Origin: Chlorops oryzae
Taxonomy: Eukaryota; Arthropoda; Insecta; Diptera; Chloropidae
DNA: 64,000 nt
NCBI GenBank assembly: GCA_020466095.1
Contig: CM035807.1
Coordinates: 78,888,428 to 78,952,427 of the forward strand
Direction: 5' to 3'
The notes under the pieces were generated by a model that worked only from the letters and a program-made list of their open reading frames with translations, had not been told where the DNA came from and searched no databases. Below, piece after piece: positions 56,201-64,000 of this stretch (its first letter is position 1; each line of letters begins with the position of its first letter). Made by a program: the position numbers and the translations under genes.

Positions 56201-58180
56201 AGGAGGAGAAAAAAAAATATATGAATTTTCACGTTACGATTTTCTTTTTTGTCTTTTTTGTTATCCGTATTCGCCGAGGAGCAACGGTCCGCAGTTGAAA
56301 CGCCAATGGAGCTAACGTTACGGAGCACAATGTTGACTTGGGCTTTGCTGTGCTTTCGATGTTGAAAGTTCTAAAAAAAAAAAAAAAATTGGAAATATCC
56401 AAGAGCTTTTTCTTTCGGATGGCAACAATACTGCCGCCGATAAGGGGGCGAGTTGTGAGCATGGTTTTGGCGAGAGCTTCTTGTTGATTTGCTCGATTTT
56501 TTTTTTTTTTTGTGGGAGGGAGAGTTCGAATGTGATTTTGTTTTGCTTCTGAGAAATTTTGAAGCATACTTTTGAGCGGAATTTAAAACTTTCAATTAAG
56601 TATGATTGAAAAATCTATGCGGCGAATCGAGATAAGACTTTACAATGAAAAAGAGCTGCAATGGATGGAAAAATGAATTTTCTTGTAAAATAGAAAAATA
56701 AGTACTTCAAAAAATATCAGGACAAAGATCAGTTCTCCTCTATGAGGGAACGAAGAAAGCTTCATTTGGGCAAGCTTATTGGGCGCTCTTATGCAAAAGC
56801 GAGCCGCTCTTCGTTCCTTCTCTTTCGCTCAGATAGTTCCAGTTGTTTCCCTTTGTTTGGCTCGTACAAATATTGTGGAATTCCTTCAATAAATCGCCGT
56901 TTTTCAATATTTGCCCGCCCATTTGGTACTAGGAAACCGTTGCCCAAGAAACATTTTCGAAATTTCTTCATCGAGAGTGCGCAGAAGCCAAAATTCATGG
57001 AAATTTTTTTGTACTAAAAGCAGAGAATGCCACAAAAACGATTGACAGAGAATGTCCTTAGGAATTTAGCTGGCATATATTTAGTTGTAGCAGAAGCATA
57101 AAGATACACGCTTCGATTATCGATTAATTTGAGAGCAGCAGAACGAATGAGAAAGAGAAAAGACAACAACAACAAAAAGACAATTTACACTAATGAAATA
57201 ATAGAGAGAGAAAAATGTGCAAGAGTGGAGCAAATTATTCTGGACGTTTCCGAACAAAGACCTCACATATGTATGACACCATGAAATGTATCCCAAAATG
57301 GTTTTCAACTTAAAAGTTTCACCGATTAATTTTCCATACTAAATTAGCTTTTGTGATCAATAAATAAAGGACAGGAGTTTTTCCTCAAAAGGTCTAAATT
57401 TGTTCAGACCATCTTGAAGCACCACGTGGCCCATGAGAAACTATTAGAAAAAAAAGAGAGCGAAAAAAAAATTTGTGTATAACAACCCCCAGAAAGGCTT
57501 TCCCACTGTCATAAAAATTTTACTCCTTTAAACATGACGTCATACCTCAGCTGTTACCTAAGTTAAATTGTTATACAACCAAACGGAACACTCTGAAAAT
57601 TCCAACACACAGACACACAATCTGTAACTCCCTCGCCAGTTTGCTCGCTCTCTTTCCTGACTTATTTATTCAGAACCGGTAGAGAGTCCTGCAATTTCCA
57701 CTGTTCGGTAATCCCCTTAGAGCTTACATTATTCAACATCCACTCTTCGTTTTTCTCTATCGCTCCCGTTTGCTCATGTACCTGCTCGTGTTCTATTGCA
57801 TTTATCTCAAGGATATGCACACTCCCCCGCCCGGTCGATTTGCCATCAACGTAAGTCGAAGGACGAAAATTTAAAAATACTTTTCCCTCATTGTAAGGAA
57901 CTTTTATTTTATTCCATTTGTGTGCACTTTATTCTACGGGTTGAGAATTTCGCCGAGGAATCCACAAATGATGACATTTTATCTTAAAAGGATACCGTTA
58001 ATTCGACCTTTCTTCTTGCTTATTTTAAATGCACATTCGCTCAAGAAAATGACTTACAAGTCATTTGGGTGCTTTTTGGACTCCTTTTACAAGCTCTGCG
58101 CTACAATTTCGATTTCGAACTTGGGAATTGTTCGACTTTTGTTCACTCGCAAAAAATGGGTGAGTCACACCAAAGGGTAT

Positions 58181-58448
58181 GGATTTATGTATGTGTGTGT
58201 GTATGTCTGTTGCAGTGGATGCCACTTAGGCCGTTTACCGGCCAATTGTGATACCACGAGCGGTTTTCTAGTGTTTGTGTGAGTGTATATCTTATTATGT
58301 AGTGTGCCCATATAATGCGATTTTTTGAAAAACCAGTGCTAGGCTTGGAACATTACACTCGGTTTTGCCTATGCCGGGAATTGAACTTCGGACCGTGGGA
58401 TAATGAGCATAGCATGCATCCCCTACGCTATCCTAAAGCCACAACTCT
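58181..58448 (-). mobile_element. tRNA-derived SINE, nearly full length
   Basis: On the minus strand: head with GGATAGCGTAGGGGATGC and B box GAAGTTCAATTCCCGG, body GTGTAATGTTCCAAGC, tail GTGGTATCACAATTGGCC and CCTAAGTGGCATCC. AGGGTAT at 58174-58180 and 58449-58455 is a likely target duplication, with further imperfect match beyond. Same family as 8236-8439 and 34411-35118. Confidence 0.8.
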
Positions 58449-58918
58449 AGGGTATACATTTTTTAATTTTTTTTTAAAGAGCTTTTTAAAAGTTGATAAT
58501 TTCCTGAACCTGGTCTAGTAATTAGTTCGCATTTAAAACTTTTCCCTATATTACAGTCGACTGTTGTTCAAATTGAATTCTTTCACTGCTCTTTTTTTTT
58601 TTAATAGTCACAAAGCAAAAGGCCTCTGCTTTCATTTCATTATCTACTGGGATGGATCGATGGATAATCAGAAAGTAGTGGCGCGAGTTTTGTGGCGCGC
58701 TTCGCTGGGAAGCCATAGTGTTTTTATGCATTAAATCGGAATTAAGAGAATGAGGACAATTGTTCACATCAAAAGGATTTCATGTGCTTCCGCGGTCGAA
58801 CCTTTTTATGATTGTTTACGGTCCCCAAGCGAGTTAAGCTGGATTTCGGTCATTACACGATGTAGGCACTTACATTTTATGCTCCTCGAATAATTTGAAA
58901 GTTTTTAAAGGGGATGAA

Positions 58919-59115
58919 GACGGCCTTTGTGCCGTATTTGGTTGAGATGCCAACTTAAGAAGCGAGAGGGTCTGAGTTCAACTCCCAGCTGAGGTCGTGG
59001 ATGTTGTTTGTGTCTTTTTTCTGTTTCTGTTTTTCTTTTTTTTCCATTATTCGTGGCATCACAACGGGCCACACTAACCTAACCTAACAACTAACCTAAC
59101 CTAACCTAACCTAAC
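58919..59115 (+). mobile_element. tRNA-derived SINE with (CCTAA)n tail
   Basis: Head with A-box-like TTGGTTGAGATGCC and B box TGAGTTCAACTCCC, then T-rich DNA, GTGGCATCACAACGGGCC and a CCTAA tandem array (59081-59115). It resembles the SINE at 17660 in the head and shares the tail with other copies. A T20 run follows. No target duplication found. Confidence 0.65.
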
Positions 59116-59658
59116 CTTGTTTTTTTTTTTTTTTTTTTATTTAATTCTTTTCTACTATAGGCTTGATGCTTGATTAAAGTCTGCATTTTTAAGAGGATTT
59201 TAGGAACTTCCTCGACATTTTTTGCCTCTTCATTTAAATTATGATCTTCGCTTTTTTTATCCCAGCCTAAAAGTCGCTTTTTATTTGAGGTAAGCAACAT
59301 ATGATGTTGTCTAGTTGAAGAACTATTAAAATGGATTTCATTTTAAGATCATTTAACACACGAATGTTCTCAATAAAGAATATTAATCCTTTATGCGTTC
59401 ATGAATTGATGAAGAACCTGTTAATTGCCTGTTCCAAAAGAAATTTTCCAATCAAAGTGAAAAGCTTTTAGCACAAATTATCGGTCACAAATGTCTTAAC
59501 TTACGAGTACAATCACAAAACTCTTTTCATACAGCCCAGTAAACAGCAAACATTTGAAATCTTAAAGGGTTATTCGATGTCAAAGTATAAATTCCTCTTT
59601 ATTTTACCTTATTTTTTATGCAAAAGTTCAATCATTTTAAATATTTTATATGTTCTTA

Positions 59659-60457
59659 CCCAGCTAGCATTTTTCGAAATTTTTGATCAAAAGCGAGTCT
59701 TTTTCGAGTCGCCTTTCTGATTAAAAAGATCAAATATGCGCTTGTTTTCTGATCAAAAGTGATACTTTTGTCGGGAGAAATTTGAACCCTAGCCGCGACT
59801 CTTCTTAGGAGTCATTGTATCATTGCGAGTTTGATAATTCATTTTCGAGTCATATTTGTTACTATTTTCGAGTTTCTACGACTCATATTTGCTATCATTT
59901 TGGAGTCTTCTACGACTCATATTTATAGTCATTTGCTTTCTAAAAATAAAAAAAATAATAAAAATTTTTTTAAATCAATTACACAATTTTTGGCTTTTCC
60001 GTGTATATGTTATGATGTTATATGTATTATTATTATGAATTCAAAATTTTTTTTCCTTTGCCGGTATGTGGGATTTGAACCTAGGAACTCTCGTTTTCTA
60101 GTCCTGTGCTCACACGTCGACACCAAGCATTCCAAATCGAAAGTCATGGAAATTTTTCGTTTATAACTTTAAAGTCAAATTCCATTCAATTCAATTTTGA
60201 GTCAAATATTGAGTGACATATAAGATAGAAATAATTTGAATGATCATATTTCAATCCCATACGTGATTAATTGGCGATTGCTCGATATTTTGTTTTTGTA
60301 ATTTGAATACGAGTCGCTTTTGAAACATATTGAAGAGTCGTTTTCGAGTCTTCTTTTAATCGTGCATGTGATCAATCATTTTCTAATCATGAAGGGGGCT
60401 CGAAAAAGACTCGTAAATTAATCTTCTCATAAAACAGTCTTCCAAATGTTGTGTGGG
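59659..60457. mobile_element. TA-flanked element with CGAGTC subterminal repeats and internal tRNA-like module
   Basis: TA at 59657-59658 and 60458-60459. Left CCCAGCTAGCATTT and, complemented, right CCCACACAACATTT are imperfect TIRs, followed on both sides by CGAGTCTTTTTCGAG. CGAGTCATATTT words recur (59843, 59880, 59912). A tRNA-like module on the minus strand lies at 60060-60132. Confidence 0.6.
60060..60132 (-). repeat. tRNA-like module followed by an A tract
   Basis: On the minus strand, TTGGTGTCGACGTGTGAGCA resembles an A-box region and AGGTTCAAATCCCAC is a strong B box. It runs into GGCAAAGGAAAAAAAA, as in a retroposed tRNA pseudogene or minimal SINE. Confidence 0.55.
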
Positions 60458-60593
60458 TAACAATATATTTATTATTAGTCAAAGTATGTTATTTGCTAAA
60501 GGCAAAGTATTTCGTTTGTCAACACCGTAGGGGATGTTCTTGTTGTCTTAAATAAAACAAAAATGAATGAATTATTGTTAAATACGTCTGTCG

Positions 60594-60783
60594 CACTGTT
60601 GCCAGTTTTTTAGTGGAATATTCCCCATGAATGTCTCAAAACAAGCCCTAAATTCTTTAAAATTTTATTTCGAAACATTCCAGAAACAAAAACTTGGTCC
60701 AGTAAGGTCCATTTCGGCACTAGGACTCCTCTAAAGATCATATTTTTGAATTTAGGCGAGATTCCCTTAAACTGGCAACAGTG
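60594..60783. mobile_element. 190-bp hAT-like MITE with TSD GTCTGTCG
   Basis: GTCTGTCG is duplicated at 60586-60593 and 60784-60791. The ends are CACTGTTGCCAGTTT and, complemented, CACTGTTGCCAGTTT, perfect over 15 bp. The 8-bp duplication fits hAT; the CAC start is slightly atypical. Confidence 0.82.
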
Positions 60784-61193
60784 GTCTGTCGTCATCGTCC
60801 GTGACAGAGTTATTAAATTTCATTGAAAAAAGGACGGACAATTTTTTTTTTTTAAATCGTCAAAGAAATAATAATAAATTACCAAAAAAAAAAAACCATT
60901 CTGGTACCTACGAGAACTTCTAATAAGTTGAAGAATATATTAAAGTTTCAAAGCAATCGGCTGAATAGTTTGGTCTACAGCCTTTTGACCGTTCTAGAAA
61001 TTGATGTTTTAAGAAAAATGCTTTTAAAGTTTCAAACAATCAAGTTTCACGTTGTAATTTTTTTAATGCTAAGAAATCTCAATAGGTTTCACTATCATAC
61101 AACTTAAATTTGATTATTTGAAGAGGCCACATCAGAATAATCCCTTAAAGGAGTTATTTATGAGTCAATTCAATACTTGCAAACTCTTATTAT

Positions 61194-61680
61194 ACCCAGC
61201 GTAAGCGGGGTATATTAGTTTTGTGCAAATCTTGTAACAGCCAGAACTAAGCTCCGTAGATATAGACATATATATATATTCTTGATCAGGATCAAAAACT
61301 GAATCGATTCAGACATGTCCGTCTGTCCGTCTGACCGTCTGTCCGTGACCGTCTGTCCGTCTGAACGTCTATCGGTCTGTCCATCCGTCCGTGGTCGGGT
61401 GACATCCGCCCACTGCCACGCCCACAAATGAATTTTATGTGTTTTCAGTAAAATGCTTGTAACTTGCGAACTACTCAACACATTTCATTGATATTTGGTG
61501 TACTGGTAAACTACGAAAAGGGACATATCCTGGAAAAAAATGGACGCCGTCCTCCTCGAGCCACGCCCACAAATAAGCCCACAAATAAGGGCTTATCATA
61601 ACTTGTGAAGTAAAAGTCGTAGAAGCTTCAAATTCGCAACATAGGTTGACCAAGGCGAAAATGGCGTGCAAAAATTTTGA
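61194..61680 (+). repeat. GTCY-type (mini-me-like) repeat with long GTCC/GTCT tract
   Basis: Starts with a hairpin (TATACCCAGCG/AGCGGGGTATA), then CTTGATCAGGATCAAAAAC and GAATCGATTCAGACATG, followed by a GTCCGTCTGTCCGTCTGACC tract (61318-61395) and CCACGCCCACAAATGA. The order hairpin, GATCAG, GACATGTCCGTC is shared with the other three copies. The 3' end is uncertain. Confidence 0.65.
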
Positions 61681-62428
61681 TACAAAATTTGGCAGGTCAT
61701 TTTCGACGCTCGTGAATTTTCGAATTTTCGAGGTTTTCGAGGCAAATACACCTTAATATTTTTATTTTAAATTTAAATAATCCTTAAATGTTTGCTGGGA
61801 TGCAATTTCATGCAAATACATACAAGTCAATAATCCCTATAGTAATAACTACCCCTTCATGCCACACAATTCGATCGGATAAATCGTAAATGGTGTTAAT
61901 TAAAAAAAAAAAAAAAAAAACTGAGCTAAAAGCAATTCATTTTCTCGCTCTCGGACATTAAAATATGAACAAACAGGTCAATACTTAGAATTGAGCTGAA
62001 AAGGCTTTTAAAGAAAACTTTACTTTAACTTTGAGCGAACGACTAACTGCGAATGCACAATGCCATGTGAGCAGATGGTCTGACCTCCTTTTTGGGGTGG
62101 CATTGCATGCAAGAAGTTTACATTTTCCAACATTGACTACAATGGAACAATAGCAATGCCGAGAAAGAGGCTTTGAAAAGAAAAGACAAATGCATTCGAT
62201 GTCGTGAGGGTACCTATCTACGTACCTACTGTAGAAAATCGATATGGGAGCTAGATTATATCGTAGCTTAAGGGGGTGTTATATGGTTTGTGTGTCAATA
62301 AAGCCCAAGGGGTGAAGCACGTTGTATTCCCACCGTTCGGTGTAAGTGTATAGCATTTGTTTCATTTTTATTTTTATTTTTGTTTTTTTTTTTTTTGTAT
62401 GATTATTCTAGAAAAATTTATAAATACA

Positions 62429-62434
62429 TTTATT
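62429..62434 (-). terminator. Poly(A) signal of the FDH gene
   Basis: AATAAA on the minus strand, about 30 nt after the FDH stop codon, in an A+T-rich context. Its position suggests a very short 3'UTR. Other AATAAA-like hexamers are common in this A+T-rich DNA, so usage is inferred from proximity only. Confidence 0.55.
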
Positions 62435-62463
62435 AGAATCGAGGGTTGGTCTTGGAGCAAAAT

Positions 62464-63093
62464 TCAGTATTCGATGGTAACACACTTCGTCTTAAGATAT
62501 TCGTTGAGTGCTTCTCTTCCCAAATCCTTGCCATAGCCACTTTGTTTGAATCCACCGAATGGTGCGGCCACATCAGTCTTATTGTAAACATTGACGAAAA
62601 CGGTGCCAGCCTCAATGTTGTCAGCAAAGCGTAAGGCCTTGCTAATGTCCTTCGTGAAGACACCACTGGCCAAGCCGTACTCACTTCGGTTGGCGCGCTT
62701 TAAGACCGAATCGAAATCACTTCCATGAAATTTCGAAATAATCATAATTGGACCAAATGACTCCTCAATCGCAATATACATATGATCCTGAACGTCAGTG
62801 AAAACTGTTGGCTCAAAGAAGAGGCCCTTCATATTGGGTACTGGCCTGCCACCGTACACCAAAGTGGCGCCCTCTTTTACACCACGCTGACAGAATTCAA
62901 TCAACTTCTCGAAATGAGCTCGATGATTTTGCGGCCCATGCGCTGTGGAACGGTTCAAGGGGTCTCCAATGGTCATAGTACGTAAATCTTTAACGACACG
63001 TCGGACAAACTCGTCGTGAATACGATCCTCGACAAAGAGACGTCCTGCCGCTATGCAGTTCTCACCTTTATTGAAGAAAACTGACGACATGCC
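62464..63093 (-). CDS. FDH last exon (catalytic Cys267, stop codon)
   Basis: A 630-nt exon in phase 0 after acceptor ttttttccag, encoding [18 protein letters not shown] through [17 protein letters not shown] to CVTIEY and TGA (62464-62466). Cys267 in [11 protein letters not shown] is the catalytic thiol. EESFGP and AGTVFVN are further aldehyde dehydrogenase signatures. No frameshift or stop interrupts it, and codon choice looks like a constrained gene. Confidence 0.96.
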   Translation of the reverse strand, partial: GMSSVFFNKGENCIAAGRLFVEDRIHDEFVRRVVKDLRTMTIGDPLNRSTAHGPQNHRAHFEKLIEFCQRGVKEGATLVYGGRPVPNMKGLFFEPTVFTDVQDHMYIAIEESFGPIMIISKFHGSDFDSVLKRANRSEYGLASGVFTKDISKALRFADNIEAGTVFVNVYNKTDVAAPFGGFKQSGYGKDLGREALNEYLKTKCVTIEY

Positions 63094-64000
63094 CTGGAAA
63101 AAATTATCGAAGTCAAAAGTAAATGTTTTCGAAATAACAAAAAAAAAAAAAGGATCTTCGATCTTACGTGCTTGACCGCCTTGTCTAAATCACAATCGGC
63201 AAAAATGATCAACGGACTTTTCCCGCCCAATTCAAGCGAGCATTTTTTAATGTTCGAGTGGGCACAAGACGTCATAATGGTCTTTCCGATCGGAGTTGAG
63301 CCGGTGAAGCCAAGTTTTCGTATCAATTCATGATCGGCAATAGCTTGACCGGCTTCTGATCCTTTACCGGTAACAACATTTATAACACCCGGAGGAAATC
63401 CAGCTCTCACTGTTAATTCAGCAAATTTCAAAGCTGTCAGTGGACACGTCTGAGCCGGTTTAATCAAACAAGTATTTCCCGCTGCAATGCAGGCAGCCAT
63501 TTTCCAAGACAGCATCATTAAGGGATAATTCCATGGTGTAATGAGACCCACGACACTGTGGAGATAGAGTTTTTTTTTTCAAGCGGTTCTAGATGATTTG
63601 AGAACCATTCGTTAAAATCAACTTACCCGATCGGTTCCTTCTTCGTATAGGTGAGCACATTATTCGGTCTCGCCGGGCTAACTGGTATCGTATCGCCCTG
63701 AATCTTATCACACCAGCCGGCAAAATATCGCCAGGCATCAATTGACATACCAACATGTGTCTTCAGAGCCAACGTATAGACAGCACCAGAATCAACGGCT
63801 TCAATTGTTGCCAACTCTTCTTTAGACCTTTCCATCAAATCCGCTAGTTTCAGCATCAATTGACCACGTTGACGCGCCGATATCTGTCGCCATTCACCGT
63901 AGAAGGCTCTATGTGCCGCCTGCACGGCTTTGTTTACATCATTTTTCGAAGCGCACGCCACCTTGCACAACACCGACTCATCCGTGGGATTGACGATCTC
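62464..64000 (-). CDS. 10-formyltetrahydrofolate dehydrogenase (ALDH1L), C-terminal part, 3 exons, runs off right edge
   Basis: Three exons (63627-64000, 63168-63555, 62464-63093) give 463 in-frame residues of the C-terminal aldehyde dehydrogenase domain, ending [12 protein letters not shown] and TGA. The enzyme converts 10-formyl-THF plus NADP+ to THF and CO2 in the cytosol. Numbered from the window edge, the visible features are INPTDE-like VNPTDES (3-9), PWNYP with the oxyanion Asn134, [10 protein letters not shown] (207-216), LELGGKSP with general base Glu233, and ENCIAAGR with nucleophile Cys267. The Glu-Cys distance of 34 matches Glu673/Cys707 of rat FDH. The sequence resembles FDH rather than an ordinary ALDH throughout (for example TKKEPIG and [17 protein letters not shown]). 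The N-terminal hydrolase and carrier domains must lie beyond 64000. A truncated paralogue is possible but unsupported. Confidence 0.95.
63168..63555 (-). CDS. FDH penultimate exon (cofactor fold, Asn134 and Glu233)
   Basis: A 388-nt exon encoding Gly125 (split) to His254. It carries [31 protein letters not shown] and [12 protein letters not shown], the nucleotide-binding core and general base of the aldehyde dehydrogenase fold. The acceptor is atctccacag and the donor is CAC|gtaagatcg. The 74-bp intron to the last exon contains an A12 tract on the plus strand. Confidence 0.95.
63627..64000 (-). CDS. FDH exon, antepenultimate, cut by window edge
   Basis: Encodes residues 1-124 of the visible fragment plus two bases of codon 125. 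The segments [18 protein letters not shown] and [17 protein letters not shown] are diagnostic of the FDH aldehyde dehydrogenase domain. The frame is open to the window edge, so the exon is 5'-incomplete here. The donor is ATCGG|gtaagttg, followed by a 71-bp intron. Confidence 0.95.

Larger units (their letters stand above)
51771..62463. other. Intergenic region between nrv3 and FDH
   Basis: It includes the unplaced nrv3 5'UTR and promoter. No protein-coding gene is supported. Simple repeats: GA tracts at 51898-51910, (GT)n and GA around 53190-53241, (AAG)n at 53919-53942, (ATGT)n at 55757-55780. Poly-A/T runs at 54915, 55171, 55871, 56075, 56373 and 56500 are frequent. 54070-54300 repeats GTAGAGAA/CTCTAC words. 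Mobile elements are listed separately; 52000-58170 otherwise shows nothing I can name. Confidence 0.7.

Noticed and set aside
59081..59115. Interstitial telomere relic (TTAGG type)
   Set aside because: The array follows a SINE tail, and sister SINEs end in similar ACCT-type repeats.
62446..62985. Plus-strand frames opposite the FDH last exon
   Set aside because: Shadows of the coding exon on the other strand.

Overview
This window is eukaryotic DNA from an A+T-rich insect genome, most likely a higher fly. Genes are split by GT-AG introns and the ATG contexts are fly-like. Both recognisable proteins are closest, from memory, to Drosophila proteins. The large intron and heavy repeat load fit a non-Drosophila fly such as a tephritid, but the sequence alone does not prove the family. 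No prokaryotic gene organisation, CRISPR array or rRNA is visible.

Only two protein-coding genes can be supported, both on the minus strand. The first is a complete nervana-type Na+/K+-ATPase beta subunit (best guess nrv3). It has seven coding exons between 51770 (ATG) and 7498 (stop), and its splice phases join exactly into 312 codons plus stop. Its first coding intron is about 32.9 kb (18767-51640). The second is the 3' end of a cytosolic 10-formyltetrahydrofolate dehydrogenase (ALDH1L/FDH). Three exons (62464-64000) encode the last 463 residues of the aldehyde dehydrogenase domain, and the gene continues past the right edge. From memory, the Drosophila orthologues (CG8663/nrv3 and CG8665) are also near neighbours, which supports the nrv3 assignment. 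One gene works in membrane ion transport and the other in folate metabolism; nothing links them functionally.

Layout: 1-7497 is 3' flank, possibly long 3'UTR, with a TIR element around 4245-4895. 7498-18766 holds coding exons 7 to 2, with a SINE, a TTAA-flanked MITE and other repeats in the introns. 18767-51640 is the giant intron. 51641-51770 is coding exon 1. 51771-62463 is intergenic, with SINEs and MITEs. 62464-64000 is the FDH gene.

The giant intron is a nest of mobile DNA whose insertion history can be read from target-site duplications (TSDs). At 33745-35440 a TA-flanked element contains tRNA-like sequence and a SINE with 14-bp TSDs, and that SINE is itself split by a 458-bp TIR element. 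At 35697-46560 a block is duplicated. One copy carries a 3.8-kb hAT-like composite (TSD CTGTCTAG), which contains a 2.0-kb foldback element (TSD ATGTACAG); the other copy preserves the empty site. Further elements with readable TSDs lie at 27634, 46619, 49508, 59659 and 60594. No intact transposase or reverse transcriptase was found, so all appear non-autonomous. Positions were derived by hand; exon boundaries are exact, while several repeat boundaries are approximate.
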